NCBI GenBank assembly: GCA_002499345.1
Contig: DALF01000050.1
Coordinates: 14,923 to 73,525 of the forward strand
Reading direction: 5' to 3'
Length of the DNA: 58,603 nt
Source: Euryarchaeota archaeon UBA170
GTDB taxonomy: Archaea > Thermoplasmatota > Poseidoniia > Poseidoniales > Thalassarchaeaceae
Positions 9,401-16,735 of the stretch are shown here, one piece after another; position 1 is the first letter of the stretch, and every line of letters begins with the position of its first letter. A program made the position numbers and the translations under genes. The notes under the pieces are model-generated. The model made no database searches and was not told the origin of the DNA. It worked only from the letters and a program-made list of their open reading frames with translations.

Positions 9401-9662
9401 AATCCTCGGGATTAGAGGACTTGAGGTTATCCAAAGATGGAGAGGCGCTACTCATGCATGGCCCACACCAGTGTGCGCCGACATATTCGCCAAATACGGG
9501 GTGTCCGGGGCTTGTTGCGAACATCTTTGCTTCAATCTGCTCTAATTCTTGCCTCTCTTGTATGGATTCTTCTACTGCACAAAAAGAGACAAATGAGGAT
9601 AGCAACATCAGTGAAACTAGAGTAAAGGAAGAAACGACCGCATAGGGAGTAGTATGCCTCAT
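6483..9662 (-). CDS. Large anchored surface protein with thioredoxin-like head
   Basis: The protein has 1059 residues. A signal peptide (about 1-35) is followed by a thioredoxin-like segment with EYVGAHWCGPCMSSASPS; Cys66 and Cys69 form a CGPC pair. The middle is a series of beta-sandwich regions: a CARDB-like part, then cadherin/Ig-like units with NVNDAPIID and NDISDAVAL-type linkers around 650-830. A single C-terminal helix (FLASASVVALIALVAVVGGI, about 960-980) leads to a cytosolic tail with a polyproline run and GGLPPGWTMEQWHYYGEEYL. Topology: ectodomain outside, tail inside. The CGPC pair suggests disulfide chemistry on the cell surface, perhaps in adhesion or protein folding. The specific role is unknown. 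Confidence 0.85.
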   Translation of the reverse strand: MRHTTPYAVVSSFTLVSLMLLSSFVSFCAVEESIQERQELEQIEAKMFATSPGHPVFGEYVGAHWCGPCMSSASPSLDNLKSSNPEDFTFVSFFESSSSGYPDDSPINRRSHVSAGGGGIPKFSFADQQSGTCYKIGAGGTNYYDSDYSNGGCMDSDTSNYAMQLEVQYDQSTNQVTVTVNSMYTGSLSSVSVFLYAAITEKVSPDAYDNGVKPHHSFREWMLASHNNGFEQLTLTPNSPVESSWQVPLSAVRAGGGYSQFENFWPVFALMDGPHTTYNNFLSAVDLGMIPLVDIGVEEIIISNRNGNSGFVSGDVLDISCRVSNNGVEEYEGGGQLSINWMDGLSEIEISTFTIGDFAVGGFHTYNAFLDTTDIDITALGSTTIRAKISGNDGDRGPSNDISDAVALHDMPPTASQPSSSGSTSVDRGSAVGFEVSAISNDLVDDIYTMQPSLEYSPSSSSMWSNDWIANHAIIGSGDNARHSLDIDTPLDAAMGYYDLRIKWTDSSGQTSEWLTSENAFYLQNSLPRVLGNSDMTYAGVPTVKVQTSEMVSVVGLVSDAETSLFNLEISSTEPEFIGWNPSSLEIEVRFDSLLLDSQGSPIPQGMLISVHDGDESNTGLMMFNVVENGAPRWSPIPIKSFHEGGSASLGLTDYLSDTNNNGQVVPVSGVSVEILSISDENLVEASIFGQTINVNSLDDDSNGLVEISLRASDGDKSSDTTVTFHVLNVNDAPIIDTSGIEDVTLKMGVTTEVDLISRITDIDDPDEEIWITATSYYPGAVFYDPITGIMTANWPEEGSDSIKITAEDRHGESSTISLSYTIVDDIPLDWDENFEVEIDSFDIGDTPTVLISNIGDESLTDIRVTWTVCNKITGICHSAGSSFNLGPFIILPVTGSGLSTGDYFTLSIRGVDENGFDRRTPEQMKYDAVAPQGVDSSQPPDDQHNSGEESPDTIFLASASVVALIALVAVVGGINSIARRSSKRNPIYHQEALSAINLPPPVEILPKPVYNTAPPPPPPMTPPLPPGGLPPGWTMEQWHYYGEEYLDKFYSGANFRDR

Positions 9663-9767
9663 CGTCTTTAGCGGCTTGAATTATGGTATAATCATGTTCC
9701 TTAATCGTGCAGTCCGAGGTTGTCAAACTGTGGTTTACTTGATAGCTTAAGTTGTATTCCGTGAGAT
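9663..9767. promoter_or_regulatory. Divergent promoter region
   Basis: This 105-base gap separates the divergent starts of the thioredoxin-headed surface protein (minus) and trmI (plus). The AT-rich stretch GAATTATGGTATAATCATG near 9677-9695 contains TATA-like sequence, best placed for the minus-strand gene. On the plus strand the segment TTACTTGATAGCTTAAG at about 9734-9750 is the only weak candidate. No RNA gene or short coding frame is apparent. Confidence 0.4.
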
Positions 9768-10580
9768 ATGGAGAATAGCGAACCGGCTGAATGGCTGGCC
9801 CTCAGAGAGGATGATGGCAGGGCGTACCTTCTTTGTAGGGCCCCCGGAGAAGTCAAAGTGAAGGGACTAGGGAGATTCGATGCCGAGGAACTCCTAAGGG
9901 GATATTCAGTAGGTGACAGAATTACAGTGGGCCAGAAGTCGCTAACGATTGTTGCGCCTTCACTTCCCGAAGCTAGGAGGAATATGGCAAGAAGGGCCCA
10001 GGTCATCGGGGCTAAGGACTCGGGATTCCTGATTTCGTGGATGGGGATTGGGGTTGGTTCCAGAGTACTTGAAGGAGGCCATGGCTCCGGTGGACTGGCG
10101 ATGCATTTAGCCAATGTGATGGGAGCGGGAGGGACCTTGATATCTGTGGAGTCTAGATCCGAGCATGCAGAGGTAGGGAGGAAAAATATGGAAAGGCTGT
10201 CTGAAGTCCTTCCTGAGTTTCCCGAGTGGCATCTGGTAGAAGGAGATATCTCGAGTGTTGGAGAATTAGTGGTTGATAAGTGCGGCATGTTAGATGCGGC
10301 GATTATCGATATTGCAGAGCCTTGGGGCGTGATTCCCGACATAGAGCCTCTACTTAGAGCAGGCGGAAGGCTGGCTTGTTACTGCCCTACCACAATCCAA
10401 TTAGAAAAGTGCTGGGAAGCCGCTGAGGACAGGGGCTTGGTAGTAGAATGGGCTGGAGAGATGATAGAAAGAAGATGGGTGAAGGCCAGTAGAGGTGGAG
10501 TCAGGCCTGGCAATACCCCAATAGGGCATACTGCGTTCCTGCTGATTTCAGCCAAGGTAGCTAGTATTGAAGAGGAATGA
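9768..10580 (+). CDS. trmI: tRNA (adenine-N1)-methyltransferase TrmI
   Basis: The protein has 270 residues. An N-terminal beta-rich domain (GRAYLLCRAPGEVKVKGLGR) precedes a class I SAM fold with the binding loop VLEGGHGSGGLAMHLA, the acidic strand LISVESRSEH and the post-strand-4 motif DAAIIDIAEPW. This pattern matches archaeal TrmI, which makes m1A at position 58 (and 57) in the tRNA T-loop. Its stop overlaps the aspS start (ATGA at 10577-10580), so the two translation-related genes are probably co-translated. Confidence 0.93.
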   Translation: MENSEPAEWLALREDDGRAYLLCRAPGEVKVKGLGRFDAEELLRGYSVGDRITVGQKSLTIVAPSLPEARRNMARRAQVIGAKDSGFLISWMGIGVGSRVLEGGHGSGGLAMHLANVMGAGGTLISVESRSEHAEVGRKNMERLSEVLPEFPEWHLVEGDISSVGELVVDKCGMLDAAIIDIAEPWGVIPDIEPLLRAGGRLACYCPTTIQLEKCWEAAEDRGLVVEWAGEMIERRWVKASRGGVRPGNTPIGHTAFLLISAKVASIEEE

Positions 10581-12025
10581 GCATCGTTGATAACTCTGAC
10601 CCTTTCCGAGAGAACATGCGTGATAGTAAAGAGTGGATGCCGACCTCCTACAGGAGCCATACAATTGGGCAGGTTGTCGAACTTGGAGATTCTCTGATTG
10701 GTACCGAAGTAACCATTTGCGGATATGCAGAGACAGTCAGGGGCAGGGGGGCAATTTGCTTTCTAATGCTAAGGGACGGTACCGGGAAAATACAGGCATT
10801 TCTGAAGAAGGACAATATGGATGGCAGTTTGTTCGACTCGATTCAGTCTGCCTCTAGAGAGTCCACTATCCGAGTTTCTGGAATAGTAGCCCAGAAGAGG
10901 CCCCCGAAGCTCAAGGAGGGAGAACCCGCCCCTCCTGCTGAATTTGAGGTAAATGTCTCATCGGGAGAAGTCCTTGCACAGGCTTCCACGCCCCTTCCTG
11001 TTGGAGTCATCGATGATGTCCAAGTTGGACTGGACATAAGGTTGGATAATAGGCACCTGGACCTCAGGAGAGAACATGTTAATGCTATGTTCCAACTCAG
11101 ATCCAGAGTTCTCCAGTATGGCAGGGAGCATCTAATTTCAGAGGGTTTCCAAGAAATTAATAGCCCTAAAATAATAGCCGCGGCCGCAGAGGGAGGGACG
11201 AATCTTTTTCCTATGAAATACTTCGATACAGATGCTTACCTATCTCAGAGTCCACAGTTGTACAAGCAATTAGCTATCCTAGGAGGTCTTGAGAGGGTTT
11301 TCGAGATCGGACCTGCATTTAGGGCCGAGAAGCATGACACATATAGGCATCTGAATGAATTCATTTCATTCGATATTGAAGGTGCTTGGATGGATGATGA
11401 GGACGTCATGGGCGTGCAGGAGAGAATGATTTTTCACATCTGGTCGCAGGTCAAGAAAAATGACCAGCACCTTATTGATGCAGTAAATAGGTATAGAATA
11501 TCCCAGGAAAAGGAAGAAGTGACAGTGGATGTTCCAACATTGCCGTTTCCCAGAATTCCATACTGTGAGGCAGTTGAAATCGTGAAAGAGGGTGGTGGCG
11601 ACATTGAATGGGGTGATGATATTGAGAGTCATCATTGTGATCTGATAGCGGCTAAATTCCCTGGTTTCCACTTCATCCCCAGATGGCCAATGGCCATGAA
11701 GCCGTTCTACATACACCATAAAGAAGGTGAGCAAGGGGCCTCTGGAGGACAACTAAGCAGGGGATTTGATCTAAACTATGGAAGAGATGAGATGACCAGC
11801 GGAGGAGCTAGGGAGCATAGAGTTGATGTTTTGGAGCAGAATCTAATAGACATGGGGCTGAATCCTGACGACTTTTCATTCTACACCGATGGATTTCGCT
11901 ATGGGGCCCCACCTCATGCGGGATGGGGCTTAGGCGTTGCTAGATTATTGATGGTCCTTACTGGAGCGGGCAATGTCAGAGAAGTAGTGCTATTCCCCCG
12001 GGACAGAAGTAGAGTTACCCCCTAA
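10577..12025 (+). CDS. aspS: Aspartyl-tRNA synthetase, archaeal type
   Basis: A class IIb synthetase of 482 residues. An N-terminal OB-fold anticodon-binding domain (about 25-135) precedes the catalytic core: motif 1 region GFQEINSPKIIAAAAEGGTN, LFPMKYF, SQSPQLYKQ, motif 2 FRAEKHDTYRHLNEF, and motif 3 GAPPHAGWGLGVARLLM. It ends REVVLFPRDRSRVTP. At the anticodon-domain position that tells discriminating from non-discriminating enzymes (Trp or His in archaeal homologues), the local sequence reads GYAETV. It therefore has neither residue by my alignment, and I cannot say whether tRNA-Asn is also charged. It is coupled to trmI by a four-base overlap. Confidence 0.95.
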   Translation: MSIVDNSDPFRENMRDSKEWMPTSYRSHTIGQVVELGDSLIGTEVTICGYAETVRGRGAICFLMLRDGTGKIQAFLKKDNMDGSLFDSIQSASRESTIRVSGIVAQKRPPKLKEGEPAPPAEFEVNVSSGEVLAQASTPLPVGVIDDVQVGLDIRLDNRHLDLRREHVNAMFQLRSRVLQYGREHLISEGFQEINSPKIIAAAAEGGTNLFPMKYFDTDAYLSQSPQLYKQLAILGGLERVFEIGPAFRAEKHDTYRHLNEFISFDIEGAWMDDEDVMGVQERMIFHIWSQVKKNDQHLIDAVNRYRISQEKEEVTVDVPTLPFPRIPYCEAVEIVKEGGGDIEWGDDIESHHCDLIAAKFPGFHFIPRWPMAMKPFYIHHKEGEQGASGGQLSRGFDLNYGRDEMTSGGAREHRVDVLEQNLIDMGLNPDDFSFYTDGFRYGAPPHAGWGLGVARLLMVLTGAGNVREVVLFPRDRSRVTP

Positions 12026-12036
12026 CTGGTGATTCA

Positions 12037-12699
12037 ATGAGCCATATATTCATACAGTCCGAGGAAATCATGGGCTGGGAAGGTAGGAAGAGGGCCAGAT
12101 TCGTGAATAGCCTAAGCGGATTCAAGAGTGCCACATTGATAGGCACATCCCATCCCGAATTTGGAGATAATCTGTCAATAGTCTCCTCCGTTGTTCACCT
12201 AGGATCCACTCCCCCTATGATGGGATTCGTGCTGAGACCTCCAGGCGAGGATGCACATACTTACAAAAATATCAAGTCGACAGGAGTTTGTACATTTAGT
12301 CATGTAAATGTAGATATTATTGAGAAAGCCCATCAGACCAGCGCGAGGTATCCGAGAGAGAGTAGCGAGTTTGATGAAGTAGGGCTCACTCCCAGGAGAG
12401 TAGAAAATTGGCTGGCTCCTTCTGTTGAAGAGGCCCATGTGAGGATGGGGTTGACCCTACTAAATGATACAGAGCTGGTAAATGGATGCAGGTTCATGAC
12501 TTGCTCTGTAGAATGGTTTGAGTTAGAGTCGGATGGAATGTGCGGGGATGGTTATGTGGATCTGAGCAGTATGGGCGGAGTTACAATTTCAGGTCTTGAT
12601 GGATATCATAAGACACCGGGGATTAGCAGGCTTTCATATGCAAAAATTAATCGTGAAATAGATAAAATAACTGATTTTAGAGCTGGATGGCCAGAATAG
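12037..12699 (+). CDS. Flavin reductase-like split-barrel protein
   Basis: The protein has 220 residues. The order SLSGFKSATLIGT, NLSIVSSVVHLGSTPPMMGF, HTYKNIKSTGVCTFSHVN and the later LVNGCRFMTCSVEWF fits the FMN-binding split-barrel flavin reductase family (RutF/HpaC/DIM6-like). Members use NAD(P)H to make reduced flavin for partner monooxygenases. That fits the luciferase-like monooxygenase at 14309-15562 in the same gene run. It starts 11 bases after aspS. It could instead be a flavin-binding protein without reductase activity. Confidence 0.82.
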   Translation: MSHIFIQSEEIMGWEGRKRARFVNSLSGFKSATLIGTSHPEFGDNLSIVSSVVHLGSTPPMMGFVLRPPGEDAHTYKNIKSTGVCTFSHVNVDIIEKAHQTSARYPRESSEFDEVGLTPRRVENWLAPSVEEAHVRMGLTLLNDTELVNGCRFMTCSVEWFELESDGMCGDGYVDLSSMGGVTISGLDGYHKTPGISRLSYAKINREIDKITDFRAGWPE

Positions 12700-12713
12700 G
12701 CATGTGTTGGCTA

Positions 12714-12719
12714 TTTTTT
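12714..12719 (+). promoter_or_regulatory. T-tract between flavin reductase and formyltransferase-like genes
   Basis: A run of six T (GGCTATTTTTTAGTC) lies 15 bases after the flavin reductase stop, in a 72-base gap that is the widest within this run of genes. It could be a TATA-like element serving the next gene, or a poly-T archaeal terminator. Spacing to the ATG at 12772 (about 55 bases) allows a promoter with a short leader. Confidence 0.35.
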
Positions 12720-12771
12720 AGTCACTCGGCAGAGGACCGAAAATAACGGGTATGTGTGCCCCCTCCGGAAT

Positions 12772-13503
12772 ATGAGCGACATGGCCAAGCCGAGGTTTGT
12801 ATTTCTGCTATTGAAGGAACATCCGTATGGGCGTGAGATGCTCAAGCAGCTACTCTCCGAAGGTCATTCTCCCGTACTGATAATAGAGGAAGATTCACCA
12901 GTTGCCGACGAAGAAAGAGAGAAATTTATGGAGAGGATTGCAGGTAATGAAATAGCTCCTACTATTGAAGATCAAACACTTAGAAATGGGATTCCGGTAG
13001 TGACGGTCCCCATACACAATTCATCTAAAGTCATGCCCCATATAGAAGAAATGGACCTAGACCTAATTGTATTTGGCGGCACCAGGATAATTAGAGGGGA
13101 TATTCTTGATTTCCCTAAGGACGGGGTTGTTAACTCACACCCGGGCCTTCTACCAGAGTGCAGAGGGTCTGCGTCCCCAGCATGGTCGGTCTACCATGAC
13201 ATTCGGGTAGGGTCAACCTGTCATTTCTGTGACAATGGAATTGATACTGGCGAGATTCTACTCAGGAGAGAGTTCCCCGTGGAGCGTGGAATGACATATG
13301 AGGACCTCTGTTATGGGACACTAGTTCTCTCAGGAGTGTTGATGAAGGAGGCACTGATTGCATACGATAATGGAGAGTGGGCAGCGATGCGCAGACCACA
13401 GGGAGCCAGTGAGTTCCCAACATTCAGGAATGCCCCGGAAGAAGTACTTGATGCAGTCAGAGAAAAGCTCAGTGAAGAAGAGTACGCACATTACGTTGAC
13501 TAG
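12772..13503 (+). CDS. Formyltransferase-fold protein (Fmt/PurN-like)
   Basis: The protein has 244 residues from the ATG at 12772; a GTG at 12754 and an ATG at 12781 are alternatives. The fold signature is GVVNSHPGLLPECRGSAS with the N-x-H-P pair, followed by DNGIDTGEILL carrying the catalytic Asp. These are the three residues of the N10-formyltetrahydrofolate formyltransferase/hydrolase family. It lacks the Fmt C-terminal OB domain and shows no GAR-transformylase features, so methionyl-tRNA or GAR formylation is unlikely. Given its place between flavin reductase and SDR genes, formyl transfer to, or removal from, a small metabolite is a reasonable inference. Confidence 0.75.
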   Translation: MSDMAKPRFVFLLLKEHPYGREMLKQLLSEGHSPVLIIEEDSPVADEEREKFMERIAGNEIAPTIEDQTLRNGIPVVTVPIHNSSKVMPHIEEMDLDLIVFGGTRIIRGDILDFPKDGVVNSHPGLLPECRGSASPAWSVYHDIRVGSTCHFCDNGIDTGEILLRREFPVERGMTYEDLCYGTLVLSGVLMKEALIAYDNGEWAAMRRPQGASEFPTFRNAPEEVLDAVREKLSEEEYAHYVD

Positions 13504-13511
13504 GTGAAAAA

Positions 13512-14312
13512 ATGGGAAAAAATCTCTTAGAAAGTGATTTCCCCTTTGCCGAGGGGATTCTTAATGGAAAGACGGCACTAGTATGTGGGGCCTCCAAGGG
13601 AATCGGAAGAGCCACAGCATTGGTTCTTGCTAGAGCGGGATGTAGGATAATTGCGTGTGCTAGATCGGTAGAAGATCTTGAGTCACTTATGATAGAAATG
13701 CATGGATCGGGGCATGAATATCTGGCATTAGATATGGAGAGCCTGGAGTCAATTTCTTCTTCAGTGTCAGATTTAGGCACTGTGGACATACTTGTGAATA
13801 ATTCTGGAGGCCCCCCCGGAGGGCCATTACTCGGCAATACAGTTCAGGATTTTGAGGGCCCGTTCACGAGGCATCTGCACGCCTCACACATCCTGACAAA
13901 AGAACTGGTACCTGGGATGGAAAAATCAGGAAGCGGCAGAATTGTGAATATTATCTCCACATCAGTTAGGGAGCCTATCGACAACATAGGACTTTCAAAC
14001 ACCTTGAGAGGTGCCATGGCATCATGGTCAAAGTCGCTCTCTCGGGAATTGCCAGCTTGTATAACAATTAACAATATTCTTCCGGGATTCACAGACACCG
14101 ATAGGCTAGGCTCTCTCGCTAATTCTATCTCATCGAAGACTGGCATTGGGATCGAAGAAGTTCAGAAAAACTGGATTAATAGTGTTCCAATTGAGAGGTT
14201 GATTGACCCTCTAGAAACTGCAATTGCGGTTGCATGGCTGTGCCTTCCATCTAGTGGGGCCGTGAGAGGCGTAAGTCTTGCTGTAGATGGCGGCAGAATG
14301 CGTTCCATATGA
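13512..14312 (+). CDS. Atypical short-chain dehydrogenase/reductase
   Basis: The protein has 266 residues. The Rossmann motif GASKGIG lies at 26-32 and NNSG at 96-99. A Ser is present at about 149-151 (NIISTSVREPI), and the C-terminal PGFTDTDR and VSLAVDGG segments are normal. The usual Tyr-x3-Lys is missing: the place reads GLSNTLRGAMASW, so Tyr appears replaced by Ser162 and Lys by Arg166. A branch of FabG-like proteins with this 'LSNTLR' sequence exists; their substrates are not known to me. Eight bases separate it from the upstream stop, and it overlaps the monooxygenase gene by four bases (ATGA). Confidence 0.82.
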   Translation: MGKNLLESDFPFAEGILNGKTALVCGASKGIGRATALVLARAGCRIIACARSVEDLESLMIEMHGSGHEYLALDMESLESISSSVSDLGTVDILVNNSGGPPGGPLLGNTVQDFEGPFTRHLHASHILTKELVPGMEKSGSGRIVNIISTSVREPIDNIGLSNTLRGAMASWSKSLSRELPACITINNILPGFTDTDRLGSLANSISSKTGIGIEEVQKNWINSVPIERLIDPLETAIAVAWLCLPSSGAVRGVSLAVDGGRMRSI

Positions 14313-15562
14313 GGGATAAAATGGAGTTCGATATTTTCTTCTCCATTTCACAGACGCCAGACACCTCTGGCTTTATCCCCAGTGAGAGTGAGATGTTCTC
14401 CAACTTCCTAAATCAGGCCGAACATGCCGATAAGCTTGGATTTGGAATTGGCTGGATAGCTCAGGCTCACCTATCAACAGAGATACAGAAAAGAAATACA
14501 AATCCAGTAGTTCCACATTACCCGGGAGAGGTGGGACTTTGTACTGACTTCTTCCAGATCGCTCAGAAGGTTCTCTCTCGGACGGAAACGATGGAAGTCG
14601 GTAGCGCGGTAATGAGTATCCTAGCTTCTGGCGGCCCTATTGCTCAAGCAGAGAGAGTTGGGTCATTCCTATCCTTACACGGACTTGATTCCGATGAGTC
14701 AAGGAGGTTGCATATTGGATTCAGCGCAGGGAGATTTGAGTTCATGGCCAGGCCGTACGGAATAGTTCCTCGAGACCCCGTGGAGGAAGCGGCGTGGCCC
14801 GCCCTTAGAGGAAGAGTTTTCGCAGAGGCATCTGAGATATTCCTCCGATTACTCAGAGGTGATGTTTTATCTAGCGATATGATAGGGAAGACCGTATTGA
14901 CCAGAGCCAACTTCAGGAGCGATGAAGATTGGTCCAGAGTCCAACAGGAGGCCGCATCATACCATAGTTTGAGTGATTTGCCCGATTCAATTGAAATCAG
15001 AAATAGATATAATTTCGAGGAAATAAAGATAATTCCTCAAGATTGGAACAGAGATCTTCTGAATTTAGTTCTTGGAAGTCACGACCCTATTTTACAGAAA
15101 GAGGTAAATCAGTGGATTCCTGTTCAGGTATTCAACCTCTCAATAACCCCACCAAGAATAATAGAGGAGACGCATGAGAGAATGAGGGAGTCTTACCACA
15201 GGGATGGCGGCCCATGGGAGCGGTCAATGATGCCTCGTACTATCATGATTTTCATTAACGAAGAGGATGGCTTGAGTTCAGAAGAGAGGAGCTCTGAGGC
15301 TAAAATTGAGGCTAAATCTGCTCTTTCTACATATTGGAGCGCCTTGGAAGGGACCATTGACCCTTCAAAAGTTGACAGGGCCGTAGACAACGCAGTAATA
15401 GGTAACGCTGAGGAAGTGGCACAACAAATTATTGAGAGGTTTGATTCCAATGATCGTTTGATGTGCTGGTTTGATTTCTTCAACCATGACAGTGAGAGAG
15501 TGATGAGGAACATGACTGCATTCATGACCAAGGTAGTACCCCGAATCAATGGAGGGACGTAG
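14309..15562 (+). CDS. Luciferase-like flavin-dependent monooxygenase
   Basis: The protein has 417 residues. MEFDIFFSISQTP, GFGIGWIAQAHLS, TMEVGSAVMSILASGGP, and RLHIGFSAGRFEF followed by GRVFAEASEIFLRL show the TIM-barrel LLM family, which uses reduced flavin from a separate reductase. The closest functional analogues I can name are RutA-like and other ring-opening or hydroxylating LLM enzymes. The substrate cannot be read from sequence. It abuts the asparaginase gene directly, and the flavin reductase at 12037-12699 is the obvious partner. The ATG at 14321 (MEFDIFF) is an alternative start. Confidence 0.85.
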   Translation: MRDKMEFDIFFSISQTPDTSGFIPSESEMFSNFLNQAEHADKLGFGIGWIAQAHLSTEIQKRNTNPVVPHYPGEVGLCTDFFQIAQKVLSRTETMEVGSAVMSILASGGPIAQAERVGSFLSLHGLDSDESRRLHIGFSAGRFEFMARPYGIVPRDPVEEAAWPALRGRVFAEASEIFLRLLRGDVLSSDMIGKTVLTRANFRSDEDWSRVQQEAASYHSLSDLPDSIEIRNRYNFEEIKIIPQDWNRDLLNLVLGSHDPILQKEVNQWIPVQVFNLSITPPRIIEETHERMRESYHRDGGPWERSMMPRTIMIFINEEDGLSSEERSSEAKIEAKSALSTYWSALEGTIDPSKVDRAVDNAVIGNAEEVAQQIIERFDSNDRLMCWFDFFNHDSERVMRNMTAFMTKVVPRINGGT

Positions 15563-16735
15563 ATGGGAGGCCGGGATAACGTTCCTTCTTCAGTATCTCC
15601 TGGAAGGCCTGGATCGTCTCTTTATCCCTCTAATCCACTGGGCGAAAGGCACGAGGGAATAGCCACAGGAAGAGATGTTGAATGGGAGCCTTTGGTAGAT
15701 TTTCGAAGGATGGACATCTCGGAGAATACAATACATGGCGCAATAGCTTGGGCCCATGGGAATGAAATTATACATTCATTCGGAGGAAACGTTCTGGTGT
15801 ACGGCAGATCAATGATGAAGCCATTCACAATGAAAGTCTTCAGCGAGGCCCTCTCTGATGCTGGCCTAAGTACGGAACAAATGGCGATTTCATGCTCATC
15901 TCATAATGGGGATACTGAACACGTTGCTGCGGCTCAGTCCATGCTGAGTGAATCAGAATGGGGGCTGATGCAATGCCCATTAGATGTCCCATTAATCCAG
16001 TTTGGAAGGCAGGTAAGGAGACCTAGGAGATGGTTTCATACATGCTCTGGAGAACATGCCGCGATGCTCAAAGGAATGAGACTGATGGGAATTAGTAGAG
16101 CTGGTTACACTCTCCCTAGCTCCGGCTGGTTTCCATTGTACCTAGATGTACTCAGAAGGATGATGGGCAAGCCTGATTGGGAGCCTTTGAGAGTAGCAAA
16201 GGATGGGTGTGGCCTTCCTACAGTATCGAATACTGTAGATGAGTTGGCAGTAATGATGGCAGGACTGGCTTTTGAGAAAGACGATGACTGGATTTGGAAT
16301 GCGATGACTGAGCACCCAGATCTGGTAGGGGGCTTCAACAGACTGGATTCAACCTGCCTGAAGGCGGGCGGGGGTAAAATCTTGGCTAAGGAGGGAGCGG
16401 ATGGTTTACTAGGCCTTTCCGTGGATCATCCCGACTGGCCAAATGGCCTGGGGATAGTAATCAAAATAGCCCATGGTTGGAATAGTCAGGCTACTTGGTA
16501 TGTCGCTAGGGCCGTCTTGGGAGTATTGGGCGTCGAACTAAGAAACCCATATCCTTTGCATCGTCAGAAGGCGTTTATTGTTCCAGGAATTGTTCCCGAT
16601 AGTATGAGAGAAGCTCTTGAAGAGGTTGTCACTTGGGACGAATGGGACCCCGATAGAGACAGATTCTCGATGGACTGGAGAGATTATTCTGACGGAGCGA
16701 CTCGAGAAAGCCCCTTTGCTAATGAGGGGTCCTGA
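15563..16735 (+). CDS. Type II (Rhizobium AnsA-like) asparaginase family amidohydrolase
   Basis: The protein has 390 residues. SMMKPFTMKVF, CSSHNGDTEHV, HTCSGEHAAMLKG and AKDGCGLPTVSN are the conserved blocks of the PF06089 asparaginase family (the thermolabile Rhizobium etli enzyme). The nucleophile region is the Ser-Ser-His / Cys-Ser-Gly sequences, which are intact. This fold is unrelated to bacterial L-asparaginase I/II and to the Ntn hydrolase at 3515-4306. It could hydrolyse asparagine or another primary amide produced by the neighbouring monooxygenase. It starts immediately after the monooxygenase stop and its stop overlaps the next ATG (TGATG). Confidence 0.85.
   Translation: MGGRDNVPSSVSPGRPGSSLYPSNPLGERHEGIATGRDVEWEPLVDFRRMDISENTIHGAIAWAHGNEIIHSFGGNVLVYGRSMMKPFTMKVFSEALSDAGLSTEQMAISCSSHNGDTEHVAAAQSMLSESEWGLMQCPLDVPLIQFGRQVRRPRRWFHTCSGEHAAMLKGMRLMGISRAGYTLPSSGWFPLYLDVLRRMMGKPDWEPLRVAKDGCGLPTVSNTVDELAVMMAGLAFEKDDDWIWNAMTEHPDLVGGFNRLDSTCLKAGGGKILAKEGADGLLGLSVDHPDWPNGLGIVIKIAHGWNSQATWYVARAVLGVLGVELRNPYPLHRQKAFIVPGIVPDSMREALEEVVTWDEWDPDRDRFSMDWRDYSDGATRESPFANEGS

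Noticed and set aside
9701..10342. Open frame of 213 codons antisense to trmI
   Set aside because: The trmI strand carries full SAM-methyltransferase motifs; the antisense frame is Ser/Pro-rich with no family match.
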